Source: Nitrospirota bacterium
GTDB taxonomy: Bacteria > Nitrospinota_A > UBA7883 > JACRGQ01
Direction of reading: 5' to 3'
Assembly (NCBI GenBank): GCA_024275775.1
Contig: JAJRYM010000203.1
Coordinates: forward strand, 1-14,200
Length of the DNA stretch: 14,200 nt
Positions 7,650 to 14,182 of this stretch are shown piece after piece. The notes under the pieces are model-generated. The model did no database searches and was not told the origin of the DNA. It saw only the letters and a list, made by a program, of their open reading frames with translations. Numbering within the stretch: the stretch's first letter is position 1; the number at the start of each line of letters is the position of its first letter. A program made the translations under genes and the position numbers.

Positions 7650-8360
7650 CTAAACGATTCCGCGCGCGGTCAGGTAAGAGAAAATGGTTTGAGCCATCAC
7701 GTCCGGCGTGCTCTTATCGTTATTAAGGATGAGGTTATACAGATATCTGTCTTGTGCCGGACGGCCTGTGAAATCTTCTATGAATCTGTCTCTGGCGTCC
7801 TGCTTTTTCCTTATGTATTCCGGCGCATCCGCTCTGCTCACGCCGAATTTCCGCGCCGCCTGCTTTATCCTGAAGGCTTCGGTTCCGATTAACCTTACAT
7901 GCACGCCAAGAAATTTTTCGGGGTCAAGACTGTTGGTGATTATTTGGGACCCTCCGCCCACGATAATGCAGTTGCCCTTTTCTACCAGATTGAGAATCAT
8001 CGTTCTCATTGTTTCGAATACCTGAGACTCGGTTGATTTCAGATAATCCGGCACAAGTCCGTCAATAAACCAGTTTACGAACCTGTACCTTTTTTCGCTT
8101 ACCTCATTGATAAGCTCGGGCGTCAGTTTTTCGCCGGAAACCAGTTTTTCCATCATGGCATGGCTGAACACCAGCCACGGAGAAAGCTTCTTTTTTCTAT
8201 TTATAAGGTCGCAAAGTTTCATGGCTGTAGGGTAGCCGTCGCAACCGAATTCGCGCGACAGGGTAACAAAATGACTCTGTTTCATGGTGGCCATGGCGGA
8301 CGCTCTTTCTTTAAGCCATGTGTGGTAAAGATCCTGGTCAAATTCCGGTGTTTTATACAT
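7650..8360 (-). CDS. Cytidylate kinase-like family protein
   Basis: This 236-residue protein resembles the cytidylate kinase-like family (Cytidylate_kin2 type). The N-terminal strand and loop SHFVTLSREFGCDGYPT (29-45) occupy the P-loop position. The usual family form there is close to ISRExGSGGR; here the GSGGR element reads GCDGY, so the loop is degenerate. A second hallmark, GNCIIVGGGSQIIT (129-142), corresponds to the family's IVGRGA segment, and DARDRFIEDFTGR (188-200) matches the family's Arg-rich lid region. A strong AGGGGGGAT ribosome binding site precedes the ATG. It is the first gene of the ATPase operon, ending 15 bases before the H/G-like subunit. Its substrate is unknown: it could be a nucleotide or small-molecule kinase or a nucleotide-binding regulator. 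I would not assign CMP kinase activity. Confidence 0.82.
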   Translation of the reverse strand: MYKTPEFDQDLYHTWLKERASAMATMKQSHFVTLSREFGCDGYPTAMKLCDLINRKKKLSPWLVFSHAMMEKLVSGEKLTPELINEVSEKRYRFVNWFIDGLVPDYLKSTESQVFETMRTMILNLVEKGNCIIVGGGSQIITNSLDPEKFLGVHVRLIGTEAFRIKQAARKFGVSRADAPEYIRKKQDARDRFIEDFTGRPAQDRYLYNLILNNDKSTPDVMAQTIFSYLTARGIV

Positions 8361-8385
8361 TATCCCCCCTAGATAAATTTTATTG

Positions 8386-8469
8386 TCACTCTGCCGGCAA
8401 AATCTCCAACATCGTCGGCCGGATTGAAATCAAGCGGATTTCAGCCTGCGCGACGTGTGCGTTAATCAT
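8386..8469 (-). CDS. Possible 27-codon leader ORF
   Basis: An ATG-initiated frame of 27 codons (beginning MINAHVAQAE, ending TGA) lies between the candidate promoter and the kinase-like gene. Its stop is about 25 bases before that gene's ATG. No convincing ribosome binding site precedes it and I recognise no family, so it may be chance. It is listed only because its position would suit a leader peptide. Confidence 0.15.
   Translation of the reverse strand: MINAHVAQAEIRLISIRPTMLEILPAE
8425..8443. repeat. Perfect 7-bp inverted repeat in ATPase operon leader
   Basis: TGAAATC and GATTTCA flank a five-base AAGCG loop. The element sits between the candidate promoter and the kinase-like start, so it could be an RNA hairpin in the leader or a protein-binding site. 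There is no T run, so it is not an intrinsic terminator. A 7-bp repeat could also occur by chance. Confidence 0.35.
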
Positions 8470-8493
8470 TTTATCGCGGTCTTTCAGCTTTGA

Positions 8494-8524
8494 TTATAAT
8501 ATCTTAACTCCCGTACCGCACCAA
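8494..8524 (-). promoter_or_regulatory. Candidate promoter of the kinase/ATPase operon
   Basis: Reading the minus strand, TTGGTG (8524-8519) is separated by 17 bases from TATTAT (8501-8496), which overlaps a perfect TATAAT (8499-8494). The -10 element is good and the -35 is weak. It lies about 135 bases upstream of the kinase-like ATG, which leaves a leader that contains the inverted repeat at 8425-8443. This is the only clear sigma-70-like candidate in the 268-base gap. The rest of that gap (8525-8628) shows no gene that I can support. Confidence 0.4.
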
Positions 8525-8628
8525 CTAAATAATAAGCCCGAACCCGCTTTTTTCAATGTTTTATGGGGTTGTGCGAGAAAACAGCTCTGGGCGAATCTCC
8601 ACCGGGAGAGATTTTTCACAGTGCAAGC

Positions 8629-9213
8629 CTAGAGGTCGCTGAGATCCTCTTCCTGAATAGTGCTGTCGAGTTTACTCAACTCGGAATTCGAGTATTCAAC
8701 CGTAAGATCAACAGAAAGGTTGGCTCCCGTCAGGCCCAAGACTATATTAGTGTCTCCCTGCACCCATATTGCAAAACGGAGATGCTTCCCCACAGCCACT
8801 GCCAGACCCCAACTATCGGGATCGTCCTTGTATTGTTCCGTACTCCAGAAGACATCGTCCGTCTTGGGCTCCCCGTATTTTTTTGCAAGAGCGTCCTTTA
8901 TCTTTTCGTAGGCGGTAATGTAATTGTTTCTGTTTGTGTAATTTTCCCTGATTATATATTTTCCGGAATAAAGCTTGTCCTTGGTGAATTTGTACTCAAC
9001 ATCCGTTTTAAGCCCAAGAATACTATCTTTATATAAAAGGTAATCCTTGTTTTTTCTTACGAACATCGCATCCTCGCGTTCCATTACGCGAGACAGGCTC
9101 ATTTCCCACGAGGTGTTGCGAAAGTTGGTCTTTACGCCGGATTTATTGCCGGCGGCGTAAACATCACCGGAAAAAACCAGCATACATAAAACGAAAGTTT
9201 TTAAAAGCTTCAT
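8629..9213 (-). CDS. Secreted protein of unknown function
   Basis: This is a 194-residue protein with a clear N-terminal signal peptide: positive MKLLK, a hydrophobic core, and a probable cleavage after VYA at residue 20. There is no lipobox cysteine at the cleavage site, so a soluble periplasmic or secreted form is likely. The mature part begins with an FRNTSWEMSLSRVMERE segment (31-47), like the NTxWGMSxxEV opening seen in a loose group of exported proteobacterial hypotheticals. It continues with a KIKDALAKKYGEP helix (104-116) and a beta-rich end that includes WVQGDTNIVLGL. I recognise no function. It is separated by 268 bases from the operon downstream and is divergent from the channel gene. 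A partly open antisense frame on the plus strand is judged a shadow, since this strand has the signal peptide and the family-like motifs. Confidence 0.8.
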   Translation of the reverse strand: MKLLKTFVLCMLVFSGDVYAAGNKSGVKTNFRNTSWEMSLSRVMEREDAMFVRKNKDYLLYKDSILGLKTDVEYKFTKDKLYSGKYIIRENYTNRNNYITAYEKIKDALAKKYGEPKTDDVFWSTEQYKDDPDSWGLAVAVGKHLRFAIWVQGDTNIVLGLTGANLSVDLTVEYSNSELSKLDSTIQEEDLSDL

Positions 9214-9301
9214 AACAACCGCCCTGTAACCCTATACCGCTCCTCGAGTCCTGAACCTGACGGTTAGCGGAGCCAAAATATATCGCCAACCATATTGGGA
9301 A

Positions 9302-9326
9302 ATTATACCCTCCTCGATTGTATCAA
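9302..9326 (-). promoter_or_regulatory. Candidate promoter for the secreted-protein gene
   Basis: A perfect minus-strand TATAAT (9307-9302) lies about 90 bases upstream of the ATG at 9213. The best -35-like hexamer, TTGATA (9326-9321), is only 13 bases away, too close for standard sigma-70 spacing. The -10 assignment is therefore better supported than the -35. Confidence 0.35.
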
Positions 9327-9355
9327 GCCACCCTTCTTGTTGAGCCGGGCGGCTT
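9325..9355. repeat. Imperfect inverted repeat in divergent intergenic region
   Basis: AAGCCACCC (9325-9333) and GGGCGGCTT (9347-9355) form nine pairs with one A-C mismatch on the plus strand; on the minus strand the same position is a G-U wobble. A third related copy, GGGTGGCT, sits at 9388-9395. The repeat abuts the candidate minus-strand promoter and precedes the channel gene, so it could be an operator. A role as a terminator is unlikely, because no plus-strand gene ends here and the minus-strand copy has no U tract. Confidence 0.35.
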
Positions 9356-9374
9356 TTGCTAAACTTCACGCTGA

Positions 9375-9402
9375 TTGAGGATTAAAAGGGTGGCTGGATA
9401 AA
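9375..9402 (+). promoter_or_regulatory. Candidate promoter for the channel gene
   Basis: TTGAGG (9375-9380), a 16-base spacer and GATAAA (9397-9402) form a weak sigma-70-like pair 64 bases before the channel ATG. Both hexamers match consensus at four of six positions. The related GGGTGGCT motif falls inside the spacer, where a repressor could act. Confidence 0.28.
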
Positions 9403-9466
9403 CGGGTGATTTATGATATTGAGAAACCAGTGAGACTTTTCCGGGAAGCGGGAAAAGGAAGCAAGC

Positions 9467-10456
9467 ATGCCTGAGCAGTCCGCCCGCAACAGTTGCCGGT
9501 ATATATTCCGGGATAACAGTTCCTGCAGTGAATCTGCCGAGGAACATTCGGAATACTGTTTCTGGCACGACCCCCAAACGGATAAATCCGGCATGGACGT
9601 AAAAAACCTGCTGGAAGAAAAATACCGCAAGGGAGATTCGCTTGAAGGCTTCCAGCTTGAACGCGCCGACCTTTCCCATATCCGCTTAATCAAGGCTGAT
9701 ATGACCGACGTGAATCTTAAGAAAGCGAATCTGAAACGCGCCCATTTTTACGGCGCGAATCTTTCGGGAGCCTGCCTTTTCAAAGCAACACTGAACAAGG
9801 CGAACCTGAAACGCGCAAACCTGAAAGGGGTGGAACTTCTTGGAGCCTCGCTTTCCCGCGCGGAGCTGGAAGGCGTAAGTTGGGGCGACCAAAACAAGAT
9901 AAGAAACGAGATCGAGGCCGAGAAATTACAGAGCGGCGGGGAAACCGAAAAAGCTCAGGAAAAATATTTTGAAGCGGAAGAAATATACCGCAACATAAAA
10001 ACGAGTTTCAAGAACCGGGGATTAGGCGCTGAAGCGGGCGTGTATTTTCACAGGGAAATGATTATGAAACGGATGCAGATGCCTCTGCTGTCGATAGACC
10101 GTTTCTGGTCTTTCATAATGGACTACTCAACCGGCTACGGCGAAAAACCTTACAAAATCCTTATTTTCTCCATCATCTACATGATGAGCTTCGCCCTGAT
10201 TTTCAGCGTTGTCGGAATACATCATTCATCGGGAGAGCTCTGTATAATTTCACCCTATAATACGGTTATCGAAAATATCAGGGTTCTGTTCCAGTCGCTC
10301 TACTTCAGCGTTGTTACCTTTACGACGCTCGGTTACGGAGACTACATACCCACATCCGAAGCGGGAAGGCTGATGGCTATGATAGAGGCTTTCGGCGGCG
10401 ATTTCCTGCTGGCGCTTCTAGTTATCACCGTTTACAAAAGCTACATGGAGCGATAA
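9467..10456 (+). CDS. Pentapeptide-repeat two-TM potassium channel-like protein
   Basis: The product has 329 residues and three visible modules. Residues 10-34 contain Cys10, Cys20, Cys31 and His34 in a C-x9-C-x10-C-x2-H arrangement, ending YCFWHDP, suggestive of a small zinc-binding fold. Residues about 60-138 are pentapeptide repeats of the A(N/D)L type, such as KANLKRANLKGVEL, expected to form a right-handed quadrilateral beta-helix. A charged helical linker (about 145-205) includes a YRNIKTSFKNRG segment commonly found after such repeats. The pore module follows: TM1 about 228-251, a pore helix, the filter TTLGYGD (286-292, GYG = K+ selectivity), and TM2 about 301-323. There is no voltage sensor. 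An AAGGAAG ribosome binding site lies about six bases before the ATG. The gating stimulus is unknown; a tetrameric inner-membrane K+ channel is inferred. Confidence 0.9.
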   Translation: MPEQSARNSCRYIFRDNSSCSESAEEHSEYCFWHDPQTDKSGMDVKNLLEEKYRKGDSLEGFQLERADLSHIRLIKADMTDVNLKKANLKRAHFYGANLSGACLFKATLNKANLKRANLKGVELLGASLSRAELEGVSWGDQNKIRNEIEAEKLQSGGETEKAQEKYFEAEEIYRNIKTSFKNRGLGAEAGVYFHREMIMKRMQMPLLSIDRFWSFIMDYSTGYGEKPYKILIFSIIYMMSFALIFSVVGIHHSSGELCIISPYNTVIENIRVLFQSLYFSVVTFTTLGYGDYIPTSEAGRLMAMIEAFGGDFLLALLVITVYKSYMER

Positions 10457-10519
10457 GGAGCCGGTCACCCGCCACGGTCAGGCACTTCCCCATTCGCCCG
10501 CACTTGCGTATCCTTAGAC

Positions 10520-10528
10520 TGCTAGAAT
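10520..10528 (+). promoter_or_regulatory. Candidate extended -10 promoter for the methyltransferase gene
   Basis: TGCTAGAAT fits an extended -10 (TGn followed by TAGAAT, five of six to consensus), about 20 bases before the ATG at 10548. There is no well-spaced -35, which extended -10 promoters can tolerate. It would give a very short leader. The 91-base gap after the channel gene holds no recognisable terminator, so read-through from the channel gene is also possible. Confidence 0.35.
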
Positions 10529-10547
10529 ATGAAGAAACGAGGCAGGA

Positions 10548-11267
10548 ATGAATCATTATAAAATTTTCTTTCGGGCTGTTACCGCGGCATTGCTTTTTGC
10601 CGTAGTCTGTAGCGGCACGGCGGGTGCGGACGAGTTCGAAAAGGCCCGCCGGGCCATGGTAACCGAGCAGATAGCCGCGAGAGGCGTCAGCAATCCCAAA
10701 CTCCTTCGAGCCATGCTGAAGGTGCCGAGGCATCTTTTCGTAAGGCCTGGCGATACCGATAAAGCCTACGCCGATCATCCTTTACCGATAGGAGCAGGGC
10801 AGACCATTTCCCAGCCGTACATCGTGGCCATCATGACCGACCTTCTCGGCCTCAAAGGCAACGAAAGGATTCTGGAAATAGGAACCGGTTCCGGCTATCA
10901 GGCCGCGGTTCTTTCCGAAATCTGTTCGGAAGTGTATACGATAGAAATCAAGAAACAGCTTTACGACAGCGCGCGCGGGCGGTTTGAAAGCCTCGGCTAC
11001 AAAAACGTTCATGCCCGCTTGGGAGACGGCTATTTAGGATGGCCGGAAAAAGCGCCGTTCGACGGCATCATGATTACTGCGGCGGTCGACCATATTCCGC
11101 CACCGCTGATGGCGCAGTTGAAGGACGGCGGAAAGCTTATTCTGCCGCTTAAAAGAGCCGACCTTCTGGAGATACTTACGGTCGCCACGAAACATGGAAA
11201 CAAGGTGGATGTTGAATATATATCTTCCGTACTCTTCGTTCCGATGACGGGAAAGGCCCTGGAGTAA
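10548..11267 (+). CDS. pcm: Protein-L-isoaspartate O-methyltransferase with signal peptide
   Basis: This 239-residue SAM-dependent methyltransferase should repair isoaspartyl residues in damaged proteins. The family core is intact: ARRAMVTEQIAARGV (33-47), VPRHLFV (59-65), LPIGAGQTISQPYIVAIMT (79-97), the SAM-binding ILEIGTGSGYQ (108-118), GDGYLGWPEKAPFDGIMITAA (159-179) and a late SSVLFVPMTG (226-235). Compared with typical cytoplasmic Pcm, it carries about 27 extra N-terminal residues that read as a signal peptide: a positive start, the hydrophobic core VTAALLFAVVC, then a TAGA|DE cleavage site. No proper lipobox is present (AVVC). The upstream ATG is favoured by a GGCAGGA ribosome binding site immediately before it. 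An internal Met at residue 37 would start a leaderless form but would lose part of the conserved first helix. Confidence 0.93.
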   Translation: MNHYKIFFRAVTAALLFAVVCSGTAGADEFEKARRAMVTEQIAARGVSNPKLLRAMLKVPRHLFVRPGDTDKAYADHPLPIGAGQTISQPYIVAIMTDLLGLKGNERILEIGTGSGYQAAVLSEICSEVYTIEIKKQLYDSARGRFESLGYKNVHARLGDGYLGWPEKAPFDGIMITAAVDHIPPPLMAQLKDGGKLILPLKRADLLEILTVATKHGNKVDVEYISSVLFVPMTGKALE

Positions 11268-11355
11268 AACCAAGCTGGGTGGCGGTAGTCATTTTGCGTC
11301 AAGCATCGTATCAACCGCCATGCTCGGCACCGGCGTGGCAACTATTGCCGGAAGA

Positions 11356-11398
11356 GTAACCGCCCTTGCGAAGAGGGTCTCCCCGTTACCTTTTCTTT
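11356..11398 (+). terminator. Weak candidate terminator after the methyltransferase gene
   Basis: GTAAC (11356-11360) pairs with GTTAC (11385-11389) around an inner CCCTT/AAGAGGG hairpin, followed by CTTTTCTTT on the plus strand. The internal loop is asymmetric, so stability is doubtful. The structure reaches into the last codons of convergent secF. Confidence 0.3.
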
Positions 11399-12309
11399 AC
11401 CGCCAGCCCCAGCGACTGTGTGGTCGTGCCGGGCCATGCAAGCAGTATCGGCGATGCTACGAAAATCGATGAATAGGTTCCGATAACTATGCCGACCAGA
11501 AGAGCGAACGAGAAGTCGTGAATAACCGAACCGCCGAATATGAAAATGGCAAGTACGACGATAAGAGTCGTGCCGGAGGTGATGATGGTTCTGCCGAGGG
11601 TCTGGTTTATGCTCAAATCAACAAGCCCGCTTATCTCCATCGCCCGTTTAAGCCTGAGGTTTTCACGAACACGGTCGAAAACCACTATCGTATCGTTGAG
11701 CGAATAACCGATTACCGTTAAAAGCGCCGCCACGACCGGCAGGGTGAACTCCTTGCCCAGCAGAGAAAAAGCTCCGACGGTTATGATGGTGTCGTGCGCG
11801 AGAGCCACCACGGCGGCCATCGCGAACCTGAATTCAAAACGGTAAGAAACGTATATGAGTATCCCTATAAGAGCGTATGTGAGCGATAGAATGGCTTTTA
11901 TCGATAGGTCCTTGCCCACTTTGGGGCCGACCATTTCCACCCGTTCGACCGAAAAACTGTCTTTCCAGAATTTTTTCTCCAAACCGGTCTTGACGGTTTT
12001 TACCATCCCGGTTCCTTCGCCGGTACCGGACGGTATATGAAGTATCACGTCTTCGGGCTCGCCGAACTCCGAAATGCCGCCCGCTCCCAGCCCCAGCGTA
12101 TCAATGGTTCTTCTGATTTCATCCACCGGCGCGGCACCCTTGAATTTCAGCTGTATCAGAGTGCCTCCGGCGAAATCTATGCCGTAATTAAGCCCGCCAT
12201 GAGCAATAACGGTTACCGCCGTCAATACTAGTAAAGCGATGGAAAATCCGAAAGCGGGTTTCCGGTATTTAAGAAAGCTGATGTTCAGTTTTTTTCCAAA
12301 AAATTTCAT
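11386..12309 (-). CDS. secF: Protein translocase accessory subunit SecF
   Basis: This is a 307-residue SecF, an RND-type membrane protein that with SecD uses the ion gradient to pull translocating proteins from SecYEG. Six TM segments are expected: one near 17-37, then a periplasmic P4-like domain (about 40-135), then five between 136 and 292. Motifs include YGIDFAGG (42-49) and GYSLNDTIVVFDRVREN (201-217), with Asp206 in TM4. LGRTIITSGTTLI (238-250) contains Arg240 at the position of the conserved TM5 arginine. The ATG overlaps the SecD stop as TAATG with no strong ribosome binding site, so translation is probably coupled. It is the last gene of the operon; its stop faces the convergent pcm. 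Confidence 0.97.
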   Translation of the reverse strand: MKFFGKKLNISFLKYRKPAFGFSIALLVLTAVTVIAHGGLNYGIDFAGGTLIQLKFKGAAPVDEIRRTIDTLGLGAGGISEFGEPEDVILHIPSGTGEGTGMVKTVKTGLEKKFWKDSFSVERVEMVGPKVGKDLSIKAILSLTYALIGILIYVSYRFEFRFAMAAVVALAHDTIITVGAFSLLGKEFTLPVVAALLTVIGYSLNDTIVVFDRVRENLRLKRAMEISGLVDLSINQTLGRTIITSGTTLIVVLAIFIFGGSVIHDFSFALLVGIVIGTYSSIFVASPILLAWPGTTTQSLGLAVKKR

Positions 12310-13862
12310 TACAGACTCACACTTTTAACGGTTCTGCGGGCAAGAATCATGTTGAAAAAGGTTCTGGAGACGAAAACCGCCGTAAACATCGAAGCCAGAA
12401 TTCCTATCGTAAGCGTAACGGCGAAACCTTTCAGCGGGCCTGTGCCGAACTGGAAAAGGACTATTGCCGCGATGAGCGTTGTTACGTTGGCGTCTATAAT
12501 CGTTAGAAACGCTTTTGAGAAGCCGGACTCGACCGCGGCGCGGATTGTTTTGCCGTTTGCCACCTCTTCCCGAATCCTTTCAAACACCAGCACGTTCGCA
12601 TCCACCGCCATACCGACGGTAAGAATGATGCCGGCTATGCCGGGGAGCGTAAGCGTGGCCTCCAGATAGCCCATCAGCCCCGCCATCATAATCAGGTTCA
12701 TAAGAAGCGCTATATCCGCTATCACTCCTCCAACCCTGTAATAGACGAGCATGAAGAGCACTACCGTTACGAAACCGTACAGTATAGATTTTATGCCGCG
12801 CGCTACCGAGTCCGCTCCCAGCGACGGGCCTATCGTTCTTTCCTCCAGCAGTCTAAGAGGGGCGGGCAGAGCGCCGGCCCGCAGAACGATGGTGAGGTCG
12901 TGCGCCTCGTCGGCGGTGAAACTGCCGCTTATCTGGGCCCTGCCTCCGCCGATTCTCTCCCGTATAACGGGAGCGGAATGAACTTTGCCGTCGAGAATAA
13001 TCGCTAATCTTTTTTGAACGTTTTTCTCCGTTATCTCGGCGAAACGTTTTGAGCCTTCACCGTCGAAAGCGACCATTACGTACGGCTCGTTGAACTGGCT
13101 GTCTATTCTCACGTCCGCGTCGTCTATGGAAGCGCCAGTAAGGAGAATCTTTTTTTCCACCACATAAGGTTTATCCTTCGTGAGCTGGCCTGTAACGGGG
13201 TCGGATTTATAGCTCCAGACCACTTCGCGGTTGGGAGGAAGCTTTCCTTCCAGCGCATCGTCTACGGAAGCTTTTTCATCTACCAGCTTGAACTCAAGCA
13301 TAGCGGTGGTGTTTATGAGATTTTTGGCGCGGTCGGGGTCCTGCACGCCGGGAAGCTGAATAAGAATCCGGTCTTCCCCCTGCCGCTGAATGGACGGCTC
13401 GGCCACGCCGAAGGCGTCTATTCTATTGCGCAATGTTTCAAGCGCCTGGTCTATCGCGCGCTGGCGGATAAGGTCCTGCCTGTAAGCGCTGTATTCGTAT
13501 CCGAGATTGTTGCCCGATGTACTTCCCGGCACGTCCTTAAGGTCTGTGATATCGGATATCGCCTTTTTCGCCAGCGTCGCATCGCCCTCGTTTTCCAGAG
13601 TAACGAGGAGGCGGTTTTTATCATCCGCGTCAACGGAAGCAACCGGAATGGACTCGCTCTCCAGTTTTTCCAGAATGTCACTGCCTACGCGGTCGAGTTT
13701 GAGTTTGATGGCTTTGTCGGTCTCCACTTCGTAAAGCAGATACATGCCTCCTTTGAGGTCAAGCCCCAGCTTTATTTTTTCCTTGAGAGGCCACCCGGAA
13801 AAGAACGCGCCCGCAAGAACCGCAATCGTAATGGCGAACCGCCAGAAAAGAGGTTTGTTCAT
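12309..13862 (-). CDS. secD: Protein translocase accessory subunit SecD
   Basis: This 517-residue SecD has TM1 (about 7-24) followed by KLGLDLKGGMYLLYEVE (31-47), the D1 motif. A large periplasmic P1 domain (about 48-345) includes RNRIDAFGVAEPSIQRQGE (145-163) and the GAGALPAPLRLLEERTIGPSLG-type segment near 330-349. Five more TM segments cover 355-507. TM4 has VGMAVDANVLVFERIREE (416-433) with Asp421, the conserved acidic residue implicated in proton-driven movement. The length is typical of separate (unfused) SecD outside Enterobacteria. The ATG overlaps the YajC stop as ATGA, with GAAGG a few bases upstream, and the stop overlaps SecF. Confidence 0.97.
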   Translation of the reverse strand: MNKPLFWRFAITIAVLAGAFFSGWPLKEKIKLGLDLKGGMYLLYEVETDKAIKLKLDRVGSDILEKLESESIPVASVDADDKNRLLVTLENEGDATLAKKAISDITDLKDVPGSTSGNNLGYEYSAYRQDLIRQRAIDQALETLRNRIDAFGVAEPSIQRQGEDRILIQLPGVQDPDRAKNLINTTAMLEFKLVDEKASVDDALEGKLPPNREVVWSYKSDPVTGQLTKDKPYVVEKKILLTGASIDDADVRIDSQFNEPYVMVAFDGEGSKRFAEITEKNVQKRLAIILDGKVHSAPVIRERIGGGRAQISGSFTADEAHDLTIVLRAGALPAPLRLLEERTIGPSLGADSVARGIKSILYGFVTVVLFMLVYYRVGGVIADIALLMNLIMMAGLMGYLEATLTLPGIAGIILTVGMAVDANVLVFERIREEVANGKTIRAAVESGFSKAFLTIIDANVTTLIAAIVLFQFGTGPLKGFAVTLTIGILASMFTAVFVSRTFFNMILARRTVKSVSL

Positions 13863-14182
13863 ACCTTCTTTTCCACCAGCGAAATAACGTAATGCCTGTT
13901 GATTTTTACCCTAACGTCTTTTGCCACTTCAACGGTGAGTTCCTCATCCCTGATTTTCGATACCGTGCCCATCAGGCCGCCCTGCGTAAGCACCCTGTCC
14001 CCTTCTTTGAGATTAGCTATCATCTCTTTTGTTTCCCGCTGTTTTTTATTCTGCGGCCGTATGATGAAAAAATAAAAAATCGCAAACAGTAAAATCAACG
14101 GCGCGAAGCTCATAAACGTATCGAAACCCGTAACTTTCGCCCCGGGTGGAGGCGCCATGGCATAAGCAACATTGGATAACAT
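13859..14182 (-). CDS. yajC: Preprotein translocase accessory subunit YajC
   Basis: This 107-residue single-pass membrane protein has a short N-terminal periplasmic segment and a TM helix around 24-42 ending FFIIRPQNKKQRE. That positive segment is the YajC hallmark. A small cytoplasmic beta domain follows, with the typical LKEGDRVLTQGGLMGTVSKI (58-77). The family associates with SecDF and, in some bacteria, AcrB. The start is supported by AGGAGA seven to eight bases upstream. It heads the yajC-secD-secF operon; the promoter lies beyond the right edge of the window or in the last few bases. Confidence 0.97.
   Translation of the reverse strand: MLSNVAYAMAPPPGAKVTGFDTFMSFAPLILLFAIFYFFIIRPQNKKQRETKEMIANLKEGDRVLTQGGLMGTVSKIRDEELTVEVAKDVRVKINRHYVISLVEKKV

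Noticed and set aside
8591..8618. Hairpin (TCTCC/GGAGA) followed by T residues after the secreted-protein gene
   Set aside because: The T run is on the plus strand, where no gene ends. Read on the minus strand there is no U tract, so it is not a convincing terminator for the gene.
8563..9036. Plus-strand 157-codon frame opposite the secreted protein
   Set aside because: The minus-strand frame has a signal peptide and coherent motifs; this one has neither a ribosome binding site nor recognisable motifs.
11269..11473. Open frame after pcm with a protein-like GTGVATIAGRV stretch
   Set aside because: There is no start with a ribosome binding site, it runs antisense into secF, and I recognise no family. 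It is possibly decayed coding sequence but not supportable.
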